Shown: piece by piece, positions 16,979 through 25,152 of the stretch
Position numbering within the stretch: position 1 is the stretch's first letter
How the letters are laid out: each line of letters begins with the position of its first letter
Assembly (NCBI RefSeq): GCF_020564565.1
Contig: NZ_JAJCTD010000004.1
Location: 363,837-427,836, forward strand
DNA length: 64,000 nt
Reading direction: 5' to 3'
Origin: Rhodobacter sp. Har01
GTDB taxonomy: Bacteria > Pseudomonadota > Alphaproteobacteria > Rhodobacterales > Rhodobacteraceae
Made by a program: the position numbers and the translations under genes
The notes under the pieces: model-generated
The model's input: only the letters and a program-made list of their open reading frames with translations
Told to the model about the DNA's origin: nothing
Databases searched by the model: none

Positions 16979-18661
16979 TCAGCCGCGGTCGGCCTTCAGG
17001 GCGGCGCCGAGGATATCGCCCAGGCTGGCGCCCGAATCGGACGAGCCGTACTGCTCGACCGCTTCCTTCTCTTCGGCGATCTCGCGCGCCTTGATCGACA
17101 GGCCCAGCTTGCGGGTCTTGGGGTCGATGTTGGTCACCCGCACGTCGATCTTGTCGCCGACCTGGAACCGCTCGGGGCGCTGGTCGCCCCGGTCGCGGCT
17201 CAGGTCGGACCGGCGGATGAACGACTTGGCGCCGTTGTATTCCACCTCGATGCCGCCATCCTCGATCGCCGTCACCGCGACGGTGATGATCGAGCCGCGC
17301 TTCACGCCGTCAACCGCGTCCGAGAACGAATCGTCCGACAGCGCCTTGATCGAAAGCGAGATGCGCTCCTTCTCGATGTCGACTTCCGACACCACCGCCT
17401 GGACCACGTCGCCCTTGCGGTAGGTCTGGATCGCCTCTTCGCCGCGCTTGTCCCACGACAGGTCGGACAGGTGCACCATGCCGTCGATATCGTTGTCCAG
17501 GCCGACGAACAGACCGAATTCGGTGATGTTCTTGACCTCGCCCTCGATGGTCGAGTTGACCGGGTGGTTCTCGGCGAAGACCTCCCACGGGTTGCGCTGG
17601 GTCTGCTTCAGGCCCAGCGAAACGCGGCGCTTGGCGCTGTCGATTTCCAGCACCATGACGTCGACTTCCTGGCTGGTCGAGACGATCTTGCCGGGATGCA
17701 CGTTCTTCTTGGTCCAGGACATTTCCGAAACGTGCACCAGGCCTTCGACGCCCGCTTCCAGTTCGACGAATGCGCCGTAGTCGGTGATGTTGGTGACACG
17801 GCCCTTGTGGACCGAGTTGATCGGATAGGCCTTCTCGACCGCATCCCACGGATCGGACTGCAGCTGCTTCATGCCCAGCGAAATACGGTGGGTTTCCTTG
17901 TTGATCTTGATGACCTGGACCTTGATGGTCTCGCCGATCGCCAGGATCTCCGAAGGATGGTTCACACGGCGCCAGGCCATGTCGGTCACGTGCAGCAGGC
18001 CATCGACGCCACCGAGGTCCACGAAGGCACCGTATTCGGTGATGTTCTTGACCACGCCGTCGACAACCTGGCCTTCGCTGAGGTTGCCGATGACTTCGGC
18101 GCGCTGTTCGGCGCGGCTTTCTTCCAGGATGGCGCGGCGCGACACCACGATGTTGCCGCGGCGACGGTCCATCTTCAGGATCTGGAACGGCTGCTTCATG
18201 CCCATCAGCGGGCCGGCGTCGCGCACCGGGCGCACGTCAACCTGGCTGCCCGGCAGGAACGCGACGGCGCCCCCGAGGTCGACCGTGAAGCCGCCCTTGA
18301 CCCGGCCGAAGATCGCGCCTTCGACGCGCTGCTCGCTGGCATAGGCCTTTTCCAGCCGGTCCCAGGCTTCCTCGCGGCGGGCCTTCTCACGGCTGACCAC
18401 CGCTTCGCCGCGGGCATTTTCCACGCGGTCCAGATAGACCTCGACGGTGTCGCCGACCTTGATCGACGGCGTCTCGCCGGGGTTCGCGAATTCCTTGATG
18501 TCGACGCGGCCTTCCATCTTGTAGCCGACGTCGATGATGGCCTGGCCCGCCTCGATGGCGATCACCTTGCCCTTGACGACCGTGCCCTCTTCGGGCGTGT
18601 CCATCTCGAAGCTCTCTTTCAGAAGGGCTTCGAATTCGTCCATAGCGTTCTTCGCGCACAT
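16979..18661 (-). CDS. rpsA: 30S ribosomal protein S1
   Basis: Binds mRNA on the small subunit and promotes initiation. The 560-residue protein has six S1 OB-fold repeats beginning near residues 27, 112, 197, 284, 369 and 457; the central ones carry typical ITEYGAFVDL and ITDYGAFVEL cores. The start MCAKNAMDEFEALL follows AAAAGGAACTG. It is preceded by a 173-bp leader that probably holds its promoter and follows cmk/aroA on the same strand, with one unrelated membrane-protein gene between. Confidence 0.97.
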   Translation of the reverse strand: MCAKNAMDEFEALLKESFEMDTPEEGTVVKGKVIAIEAGQAIIDVGYKMEGRVDIKEFANPGETPSIKVGDTVEVYLDRVENARGEAVVSREKARREEAWDRLEKAYASEQRVEGAIFGRVKGGFTVDLGGAVAFLPGSQVDVRPVRDAGPLMGMKQPFQILKMDRRRGNIVVSRRAILEESRAEQRAEVIGNLSEGQVVDGVVKNITEYGAFVDLGGVDGLLHVTDMAWRRVNHPSEILAIGETIKVQVIKINKETHRISLGMKQLQSDPWDAVEKAYPINSVHKGRVTNITDYGAFVELEAGVEGLVHVSEMSWTKKNVHPGKIVSTSQEVDVMVLEIDSAKRRVSLGLKQTQRNPWEVFAENHPVNSTIEGEVKNITEFGLFVGLDNDIDGMVHLSDLSWDKRGEEAIQTYRKGDVVQAVVSEVDIEKERISLSIKALSDDSFSDAVDGVKRGSIITVAVTAIEDGGIEVEYNGAKSFIRRSDLSRDRGDQRPERFQVGDKIDVRVTNIDPKTRKLGLSIKAREIAEEKEAVEQYGSSDSGASLGDILGAALKADRG

Positions 18662-18834
18662 ATGCAGTCAGTTCCTTTTCATGGTTTTCTGGCCAAGCGG
18701 TTGGCTCCGCCGGTCTGTGCTGGCCCCGATATGCAAAATGCCCCCATCCGGCGAACCGGAGGCGGCGTCTTCCTTCAGGATGCGCGGCCTATAGACCGAT
18801 TGCCCGGTCGGGGCAAGCGAAAGCGCAGCGCCCC

Positions 18835-19425
18835 TCAGGCTGCCGGACGATCCGGCGGCGCTGTTGCCGGAAGCGCTGTGGCCGCCTTGCGCGCAAGTTG
18901 TTTCCGGTAGGCGTCGATCTCATGCCGCATCAGGTGGCGCAGACTGGGAAACTGTTCGTGCGCCTGCATCTCGTCCCTGGATGCCTCCAGGACCGGCTCG
19001 AAATAGCGCACATACCAGTGCGGAAACTCGCGGCCGAAGTAATGCCGGATGTAGCGGTTATGCGCCTCTCGGATGGACACGATCAGGTCGAGCTTCTGGT
19101 AGAAGTGGTTCAGGCTTGAAATCTTCCGCCATTCGCCGGGCGGCAGGACGCTGTGCAGGGTATCCATCGACCGTGGGGACTGTTGCAGGGCCGCGCGGAA
19201 GGCGGCGCCCGCGTCGTTGCGGATCTCGATGAAGGCCGGAGAGGTGTATTCCTCGATCAGTCGCAGGGCAGAGGCGATCTTTTCCTTCCGCCGTTCGGCC
19301 AGATAGATCACGAGGCCACTCAGCGTCGCACCCAGGGTGGCACCCAGAACCGCCGCACCTGCGTTGTTGTTGAACACCTCGATGATGCCGGACAGGAAGG
19401 CGGAAATGGTGTCGATCACTGGCAA
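18835..19425 (-). CDS. Single-helix membrane protein, DUF4760-like, unknown
   Basis: About 196 residues. One membrane helix at residues 20-41 (AGAAVLGATLGATLSGLVIYLA) is followed by a helical cytoplasmic domain containing FYQKLDLIVSIREAHNRYIRHYFGREFPHWY. This resembles DUF4760-type proteins, but the match is by pattern only. The start is uncertain: a TTG at 19425 or a GTG at 19419, both just after an AGG. It interrupts the otherwise conserved cmk-rpsA order and its codon choice is less extreme than its neighbours', so later insertion is possible. Confidence 0.6.
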   Translation of the reverse strand: MPVIDTISAFLSGIIEVFNNNAGAAVLGATLGATLSGLVIYLAERRKEKIASALRLIEEYTSPAFIEIRNDAGAAFRAALQQSPRSMDTLHSVLPPGEWRKISSLNHFYQKLDLIVSIREAHNRYIRHYFGREFPHWYVRYFEPVLEASRDEMQAHEQFPSLRHLMRHEIDAYRKQLARKAATALPATAPPDRPAA

Positions 19426-19492
19426 CCTGTTGAATCTTCCTCTCTTCTAGGCTAGTTCCTGCCGTCGGGGCGGTCAATGGGCCGGTGCGAGA

Positions 19493-19627
19493 ATGGCCGT
19501 CAACATGCTGCTGACAGGTGGGAACGCCGAACTTCTGCCACTCGGACTTCTAGTCGTGGCCGTCCTGGCACTGCCCGCTCTGCTGCTGGCCTGGATCAGC
19601 CACCGTTGCACCAGCCGGTTGCGCTAG
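19493..19627 (+). CDS. Possible 44-residue membrane protein
   Basis: An ATG frame of 44 codons reads [20 protein letters not shown] and continues as one hydrophobic helix ending in [11 protein letters not shown]. It lies between two minus-strand genes and its stop overlaps the cmk stop. The composition fits a single-span small membrane protein with a positive tail. No clear ribosome-binding site precedes it and I have no homologue in mind, so it may be a chance frame. Confidence 0.35.
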   Translation: MAVNMLLTGGNAELLPLGLLVVAVLALPALLLAWISHRCTSRLR

Positions 19628-20235
19628 GGGCTTTCGGATCGGTCCGATCCGTCTTGCAGCCGGGCGGCAACCACCGACAACGCTGCGGCAAGCGCCGCAT
19701 CCACTGTCAGCGCGCTGGTGTCGATCAGCACCGCGTCAGGGGCGGGTTTCAGCGGCGCATCCGCGCGCCCCATGTCGCGGGCGTCACGCTCTAGGACTTC
19801 GGCCAGCACGCGGGCCTCGTCGCCACCCACCTCCAGCCAACGCCGGTGCGCGCGGACTTCGGGACTGGCGGTGACATACAGTTTCACCTCGGCCTCGGGG
19901 CAGATCACCGTGCCGATGTCGCGCCCGTCCAGCACCGCGCCGCCCTCGGCCCGGGCAAAGCGACGCTGGAAGTCGACCAGGGCGGCGCGAACCTCGGGGA
20001 TTGCCGCCGCCCGGCTGGCGGCCTGGCCGGCCTCAAGCGTGCGCAGGTCGTCGCGCAGCAGGTCTTGCGGCGTCAGGTCGCGCGCCGCAGCGACCGGATC
20101 GCCGCCCCGCGCGCCGACCGCGCGATACAGCAGGCCGGTGTCCAGATGCGCCAGGCCAAAGCGGTCGGCCACCGCGCGCGACAGCGTGCCCTTGCCCGCC
20201 GCCGCCGGCCCGTCGATCGCCACCGTGAAGATCAT
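19624..20235 (-). CDS. cmk: Cytidylate kinase
   Basis: Phosphorylates CMP and dCMP. The 203-residue protein has the P-loop [12 protein letters not shown] at residues 8-19, the [10 protein letters not shown] region and [13 protein letters not shown], all standard for bacterial Cmk. It is slightly shorter than the E. coli enzyme, typical of alphaproteobacteria. It lies in the conserved aroA-cmk-rpsA block; the 415-bp gap to aroA holds a copy of the dispersed hairpin element and no other gene. Confidence 0.94.
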   Translation of the reverse strand: MIFTVAIDGPAAAGKGTLSRAVADRFGLAHLDTGLLYRAVGARGGDPVAAARDLTPQDLLRDDLRTLEAGQAASRAAAIPEVRAALVDFQRRFARAEGGAVLDGRDIGTVICPEAEVKLYVTASPEVRAHRRWLEVGGDEARVLAEVLERDARDMGRADAPLKPAPDAVLIDTSALTVDAALAAALSVVAARLQDGSDRSESP

Positions 20236-20386
20236 GCCCCTCGCCCGCCGTGTTGCATGCCGTGCTGCATGCGCGTTTTCCTACCGCATCGGGCAGAAAA
20301 GAGGAATCCCCCGCAAACGGCGCCGGGGCACGCAAAGGCCAGCGGCGATGTCGGGCCATTGCCGGGGCCGCCCCCCGGCCCGGTCC

Positions 20387-20498
20387 GGGGCCTCCGGCGG
20401 GGGTATTTCGCGCCAGGATGAAGCTGCTTGCCCTTCATCTTGGTCCAAATACCCCGGGGGAGTCTTCGCGGCACGCGAAGACGGGGGCAGCGCCCCCC
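20387..20498. repeat. Second complete copy of the ~112 bp composite hairpin element
   Basis: Reverse-orientation copy of 15281-15392. The long arms (around TATTTCGCGCCAGGATGAAG and CTTCATCTTGGTCCAAATAC) flank CTGCTTGCC, the reverse complement of the other copy's loop. The GTCTTCGCGTGCCGCGAAGAC and GGGGGCGCTGCCCCC palindromes follow in the same order. It fills the aroA-cmk gap (20236-20650), where I see no gene. Confidence 0.85.
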
Positions 20499-20650
20499 GA
20501 CCGGGCTAAAGCCAGGCGCCAGGGCCGGGCGGTCGCTCCACCGGGTCACCGCTGGTCAGGCCGGCCGGAAAAGTTGACAAATCGTTAATTTGAAGCCGTA
20601 ACCCATTGATCTACTTGTCTCGCCGAGGTGTCCCATCATGGGACACTCCC

Positions 20651-21997
20651 TCAACCCCGCCGGACCCGGGCCCCGAGGCCGTTCATCAGCCCCTCGAAAA
20701 TCGGGAAAGAGGTCATGATCGGGCTGCCATCATCCACCCCGATCTCGGCCCTCGAGGCCATCCCCGCCACCAGGAAACTCATCGCGATCCGGTGGTCGAG
20801 GTGGGTCTTGGCCACCGCCCCCCCCGGCACGCCGCCCGGCCCCATGCCGTGAACGATCAGGGTGTCCGCGTCCTCGTCCACCCGCACGCCACAGGCCTCA
20901 AGTCCGCGCGCCATGGCGTCGATCCGGTCGCTTTCCTTGACCCGCAACTCCTTGACCCCGCGCATCACCATCCGGCCCTCGGCAAAGGCCGCCACCACCG
21001 CCAGGATGGGATACTCGTCGATCATGCTGGGCGCGCGCTCGGGCGGCACCTCGATGCCCTTCATCCCCGGCGAGAACCGCACCCGCAGATCGGCCACCGG
21101 CTCGCCCCCTTCTTCCCTGGGGTTCTCGAAGTCGATCAGCGCGCCCATTTCGACCAGCGTCAGGAACAGCCCGTTGCGGGTCAGGTTCTGGCTGACCCCC
21201 GGCACCCGGATGTCCGACCCCTCGACGATCAGCGCCGCGCAGACCGGAAAGGCCGCCGAGGACGGATCGCGCGGCACGGCCACGGTCTGCGGCCGCAACT
21301 CGGGCCGGCCGACCAAGGTGATGACATGCCCCTCCGGCCCAGTCTCGACGACAAGCTCGGCGCCAAAGCCCCGCAGCATCTGCTCGGAATGATCCCGCGT
21401 CGGCTCGCGCTCGATCACCACGGTCTCGCCCGGGGTGTTCAGGCCCGCCAGCAGGACGGCCGATTTGACCTGGGCCGAAGCCACCGGCAGGGCATAGCGC
21501 ACTGGCACCGGGTCAGCGGCGCCCACCACCGTCATCGGCAGCCGCCCGCCCGCACGTCCAAAGGCTCGCGCGCCGAACAGCGCCAGCGGGTCGGTCACCC
21601 GCCCCATCGGCCGTTTGCGCAAGCTGGCGTCGCCGGTGTAGGTCGCGGTGATCGGGGTCGTGGCCATGCTGCCCATGATCAGCCGCGCCCCGGTGCCCGA
21701 GTTGCCGCAGTCGATCACGTCGGCCGGCTCGCGGAACCCGCCGACGCCGACACCGCGCACCGACCACTCTCCCGGCCCCGACCGCTCGACCGTCGCGCCA
21801 AAGGCCTGCATGGCCTTGCCGGTGTCCAGAACGTCCTGGCCTTCCAGCAGCCCGGTGATCCGGGTCTCGCCCACCGCCATCGCCCCCAGGATCAGCGCCC
21901 GGTGGCTGATCGACTTGTCCCCCGGCACCTCGGCCACGCCTGTCAGCGGCCCGCACCGGCCGGAGGTCATCGGTTGTGCCTCGCCGTGGCCCGCCAT
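20651..21997 (-). CDS. aroA: 3-phosphoshikimate 1-carboxyvinyltransferase (EPSP synthase)
   Basis: Sixth shikimate-pathway step, joining PEP to shikimate 3-phosphate. The 448-residue protein starts [20 protein letters not shown] and has [19 protein letters not shown], characteristic of the class II alphaproteobacterial enzymes, and the NSGTGARL motif. GGAG precedes the ATG at 21997; a 19-residue upstream extension is rejected. The order aroA-cmk-rpsA is kept. Class II EPSP synthases are often glyphosate-tolerant, which is family knowledge only. Confidence 0.95.
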   Translation of the reverse strand: MAGHGEAQPMTSGRCGPLTGVAEVPGDKSISHRALILGAMAVGETRITGLLEGQDVLDTGKAMQAFGATVERSGPGEWSVRGVGVGGFREPADVIDCGNSGTGARLIMGSMATTPITATYTGDASLRKRPMGRVTDPLALFGARAFGRAGGRLPMTVVGAADPVPVRYALPVASAQVKSAVLLAGLNTPGETVVIEREPTRDHSEQMLRGFGAELVVETGPEGHVITLVGRPELRPQTVAVPRDPSSAAFPVCAALIVEGSDIRVPGVSQNLTRNGLFLTLVEMGALIDFENPREEGGEPVADLRVRFSPGMKGIEVPPERAPSMIDEYPILAVVAAFAEGRMVMRGVKELRVKESDRIDAMARGLEACGVRVDEDADTLIVHGMGPGGVPGGAVAKTHLDHRIAMSFLVAGMASRAEIGVDDGSPIMTSFPIFEGLMNGLGARVRRG

Positions 21998-22057
21998 CCT
22001 GGTCTCCTTCGCAAATCCGCCCGCCTGATAGCGCAAGCCGAACGGGCGGTCCACCCG

Positions 22058-22106
22058 CCCCCCTTTTCGCGGCGGGGTGGGCGGGTGGGCGCCGCGAAAA
22101 GGGGGG
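22058..22106. other. 17-bp perfect hairpin with a G-quadruplex motif as loop
   Basis: Arms at 22058-22074 and 22090-22106 are exact reverse complements (CCCCCCTTTTCGCGGCG and CGCCGCGAAAAGGGGGG). The 15-nt loop on the plus strand is GGGTGGGCGGGTGGG, a G3N1 quadruplex motif. It lies between trmB and aroA, both read on the opposite strand, so their transcript carries the C-rich version. No U-tract follows. Confidence 0.8.
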
Positions 22107-22117
22107 CTTGCCCGGCC

Positions 22118-22834
22118 TCAGGCGCGGCGGAAGGTCAGGTAATGCGGCACCCGGCCCTCGCGCAGGGCTTTCTGCTCATAGCGGGTGGAAATCCAGTCCT
22201 CCCAGGCCTCGCCCGGCCCGGCCTGGCGTTCCAGCACGAAGCCGGCGGGCGGCACCTCTTCCAGCGCCTGCCGGACGTAATCGGGAATGTCGGTCGCCAC
22301 CCGGAACTCGGCCCCCGGCGCGGTCACGCGGGCCAGGGGCAGCAGATAGTCCGGCGTCACGAAGCGGCGGCGATGGTGGCGGGCCTTGGGCCAGGGATCG
22401 GGGTAGTTCAGGAACACCCGCGTCAGGCAGGCGTCGGGCAACACGTCGAACAGCTCGCGCACATCGCGCGGGTGCAGCGACAGGTTGGTCACCCCCGCCG
22501 CCCGGATCTTGCCCAGCAGCATGGCAATGCCGTTGACGAAGGGCTCGGCGCCGATCAGATGCACCTCTGGATGGCCCGCGGCCATGTGCACCAGATGCTC
22601 ACCGCCGCCGAAGCCGATTTCCAGCCAGAGCGGCCGCCCGCCGGCAAAGCCCAGGTCCAGCGGGGCACGATCCGGGTTCTCGGCCGCCGTCACGCCCTTC
22701 AGCCGCAGCGGCTCGAGGTCCTGCGCCAGATAGTCCCGCTGGGACGCCCGCAAGGTCTTGCCATGGGTGCGACCATAGAAGTTGCGGCGTTCGGGCTGGG
22801 GCAGGTCAGAAGGGGGCAGGTCAGAGGGGGGCAT
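22118..22834 (-). CDS. trmB: tRNA (guanine-N7-)-methyltransferase
   Basis: Methylates G46 of tRNAs using S-adenosylmethionine. The 238-residue protein has LEIGFGGGEHLVHMAAGHPEVHLIGAEPF as the SAM-binding motif and VFLNYPDPWPKARHHRRR as the TrmB signature. The first 12 residues are a tandem PPSDLPPSDLP from a repeated 15-bp unit, so the N-terminus probably grew by duplication. It stands upstream of aroA with the quadruplex hairpin between. Confidence 0.94.
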   Translation of the reverse strand: MPPSDLPPSDLPQPERRNFYGRTHGKTLRASQRDYLAQDLEPLRLKGVTAAENPDRAPLDLGFAGGRPLWLEIGFGGGEHLVHMAAGHPEVHLIGAEPFVNGIAMLLGKIRAAGVTNLSLHPRDVRELFDVLPDACLTRVFLNYPDPWPKARHHRRRFVTPDYLLPLARVTAPGAEFRVATDIPDYVRQALEEVPPAGFVLERQAGPGEAWEDWISTRYEQKALREGRVPHYLTFRRA

Positions 22835-22955
22835 GACCGGGGCCTCTAGCGACGCCGCCCCCGGGGGTCAAGCCCGCGGCAAGATGCGTCCCCGCCGGGC
22901 AGCCCAAGCCGAAACGATTGCGCAACGTCGCCAAATCGGGCAACACTGCTGCGCG

Positions 22956-23318
22956 ATGCGCCAGATGTTCCTTTCCCTGCACCGGCTGCTGATGCTGGTG
23001 GCCCTGACGGTCGCCCTTGCGGCAACCGGCTTTGCGCATCGCATGCCCACGCCGGACCAGGCGGCGCTGGACGCCTTCCTTCTGGCCGGAGGCGAGCTGA
23101 GCGATCTGTGCGGCGATGCCGACGGCGACGGCCTGCCAGACCACCCCGGATGCCAGGCCTGCCAGATCGCCGGCGCGGCCGACCTGCCGGCACCCCTGAC
23201 CTCGGCCCGCAAGGCCGATCTGGTCTTTGTCGCCGAGGTCGTCGCCCCGCGCGAAAGCCGCGCCGTCCGCGCCGTGCTGGACCCCGCCCGCGGATTGCGC
23301 GCACCCCCCCTGGCCTGA
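22956..23318 (+). CDS. DUF2946-like secreted protein
   Basis: 120 residues with a hydrophobic N-terminus (LLMLVALTVALAATGFAH) and a short periplasmic part with LCGDADGDGLPDHPGCQACQIAGA. Size, signal and the late Cys pair suggest a DUF2946-type protein, a family often found beside copper genes. I chose the ATG at 22956; an ATG at 22965 is also possible. It is followed on the same strand by a PCuAC chaperone and an ABC transporter, which supports a metal role. Confidence 0.6.
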   Translation: MRQMFLSLHRLLMLVALTVALAATGFAHRMPTPDQAALDAFLLAGGELSDLCGDADGDGLPDHPGCQACQIAGAADLPAPLTSARKADLVFVAEVVAPRESRAVRAVLDPARGLRAPPLA

Positions 23319-23455
23319 TCCCAGTCCCGGCCTTGCCGCGATGACCTGACCGGCCGCGCGCCCCTGGCGCTGCCGCCTGTCGCATCGCCCGGGCCTCCCG
23401 GCTTTTCCGGGCTCCGCGGTGGCGTCCCCTTGCCCGCCGGGGCCCAAGGCGCCGC

Positions 23456-23470
23456 CCCTTGTCACAAGGG
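23456..23470. promoter_or_regulatory. 15-bp palindrome upstream of the metal operon
   Basis: CCCTTGTCACAAGGG has perfect 7-bp arms around one C. It lies 84 bp before the PCuAC start and before a GC hairpin, a reasonable place for a metal-responsive repressor. The regulator is unknown. Confidence 0.4.
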
Positions 23471-23484
23471 ACGGCACCCCGCCT

Positions 23485-23518
23485 GGCCCCGTCCGGTCCC
23501 CAGACGGACGGGGCCCCT
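23485..23518 (+). terminator. GC hairpin ahead of the PCuAC gene
   Basis: GGCCCCGTCCG and CGGACGGGGCC form an 11-bp perfect stem with a 9-nt loop, followed by CCTTTCC. It could end the DUF2946-like transcript or act as an attenuator in the leader of the PCuAC-ABC operon. Confidence 0.5.
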
Positions 23519-23553
23519 TTCCGAACCATCGACACAACAACAGGGAACCGAAC

Positions 23554-24036
23554 ATGCGCCCCATCCTTGGCCTTCTGACCGCCCTCCTGCTTGCCGCCCC
23601 GCTGCACGCCCATGGCGTGACGGCGGGCAGCATCGAGATCATCCACCCCAACATCCCGCAGCCCGCGGACGGCGCCATGGCGGCCGCGGGCTACATGGGA
23701 ATCGCCAATGCCGGAGATCAGCCCGACCGGCTGATCGGCGTCGAAACCCCGGTGGCGAAAAGCGCCATGCTGCACCAGACCTCGGTCGACGCCGACGGTG
23801 TGGCGAAGATGGCCCATCTGCCGGGACTGGACATTCCCGCCGGCGGCACTGCGCTGCTGGAACCCGGCGGCACCCACATCATGCTGATGGGCCTGACCCA
23901 GACCCTGACCGAGGGCCAGATGGTCCCCGCGACGCTGATCTTCGAAACCGCCGGCCGGGTCGAGGTCGAGTTCATGGTCGATCCGCCCGGCGGCATGGAC
24001 CACTCGACGATGGACCATTCGGCCGCCGGCAACTGA
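23554..24036 (+). CDS. PCuAC family copper chaperone
   Basis: A periplasmic Cu(I) chaperone (PCu(A)C, formerly DUF461) that delivers copper to cytochrome oxidase. 160 residues with a signal peptide (LGLLTALLLAAPLHA). The copper site appears as MLHQTSVDADGVAKM and later GTHIMLMGL, matching the H/M-x10-M-x21-H-x-M pattern. The C-terminus adds a His/Met run (GGMDHSTMDHS) that may bind more copper. The chosen ATG follows AGGGAACCGAAC. It is the first gene of a run with an ABC transporter 27 bp downstream. Confidence 0.9.
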   Translation: MRPILGLLTALLLAAPLHAHGVTAGSIEIIHPNIPQPADGAMAAAGYMGIANAGDQPDRLIGVETPVAKSAMLHQTSVDADGVAKMAHLPGLDIPAGGTALLEPGGTHIMLMGLTQTLTEGQMVPATLIFETAGRVEVEFMVDPPGGMDHSTMDHSAAGN

Positions 24037-24063
24037 CCCCCTTTTTTCACACGGGAGACCCCG

Positions 24064-25152
24064 ATGAACCGCCTTCTCACCCTGGCCGTTCTGGCCCTTT
24101 CCACCGCCCTGCCCGCCTGGGCCGAGGTCACGCTGACCGACCTGAAGGGCCGCGAAGTGACCCTGCCCGAGACGCCCGACCGGGTGCTTCTGGGCTTTTA
24201 CTACGAGGATTTCATCGCCATCACCGGCCCCGGCGGCATCGACAAGGTTGTCGCGATCTCGCGCGGCCCTTGGGCCGAATGGCGCCCGATGCAGTGGGAG
24301 GCGTACAAGGCCGTCTTCCCGCAGATCGACAGCCTGCCCGACGTCGGCGATACCGAGACCTCGACCTTCTCGGTCGAAGCCGCCATCGCGGCCAAGCCCG
24401 ATGTGGCCCTGCTGGCGGCCTGGCAGTTCGATGCCCTGGGCGAGGGCGTGGCGCAGCTTGAATCGGCCGGCATCCCGGTGGTGGTGGTCGACTACAACGC
24501 CCAGACGCTGGCCGCGCACCTCGCCTCGACCCGCGTCATCGGCACGCTGATGGGCAGCGAGGACCGCGCCGAAAGGCTGGCCACCCTTTATGAGGCGATG
24601 ATCACCGACACCGCCGCGCGGGTGGCGGCGGCGGGCGATGCGCCGAAGAAGGTTTATGTCGAGCTGGCCAAGAAGGGCCCGGCCGAGATCGGCAACACCT
24701 ATGGCAACGGCATGTGGGCCGGTGTGATCGACCTGGTCGGCGGGGCGAACATCGCCAAGGGCCAGATCGAGAACTGGGGCCCGCTGGCGCCCGAATACGT
24801 GCTGGCCGAGCAGCCCGAGGTGATCCTGCTGGCCGGGTCCGAATGGATGTCGGCGCCCGAGGCGGTGCGGGTGGGCTTCAAGGCCGATGCGGCCGACGCG
24901 CAGGCCAAGATGGCCGCCTACCTGACGCGGCCCGGCTGGGCCGACCTGCCGGCGGTCAAGTCGGGCGAGGTGCATGCCATCTACCACGGCGGGGCGCGGT
25001 CGCTGTCGGACTTCGTCTTCGCCCGCTACCTGGGCAAGGTTCTGCACCCTGCCGCCTTTGCCGATGTCGATCCGCAGGCGGAACTGGCGGCCTATTACGC
25101 CGAATGGCTGCCGATCCCGCTGGACGGCATCTTCGTGCAAAAGCTGCAATGA
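24064..25152 (+). CDS. ABC transporter substrate-binding protein, FecB/BtuF type
   Basis: A periplasmic metal-chelate-binding protein of 362 residues with a signal peptide (LLTLAVLALSTALPAWA). Two lobes are separated by a helical linker as in class III binding proteins; VTLTDLKGREVTLPETPDRV is the usual start of the siderophore/haem/cobalamin group. GGGAGACCCCG precedes the ATG. Its stop overlaps the permease ATG. The ligand (iron chelate, haem, cobalamin or a copper chelate) cannot be told from sequence; the PCuAC neighbour makes copper worth considering. Confidence 0.88.
   Translation: MNRLLTLAVLALSTALPAWAEVTLTDLKGREVTLPETPDRVLLGFYYEDFIAITGPGGIDKVVAISRGPWAEWRPMQWEAYKAVFPQIDSLPDVGDTETSTFSVEAAIAAKPDVALLAAWQFDALGEGVAQLESAGIPVVVVDYNAQTLAAHLASTRVIGTLMGSEDRAERLATLYEAMITDTAARVAAAGDAPKKVYVELAKKGPAEIGNTYGNGMWAGVIDLVGGANIAKGQIENWGPLAPEYVLAEQPEVILLAGSEWMSAPEAVRVGFKADAADAQAKMAAYLTRPGWADLPAVKSGEVHAIYHGGARSLSDFVFARYLGKVLHPAAFADVDPQAELAAYYAEWLPIPLDGIFVQKLQ

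Noticed and set aside
16808..18910. 700-codon open frame on the plus strand
   Set aside because: Antisense to rpsA; the S1 repeats of the other strand explain its internal periodicity.
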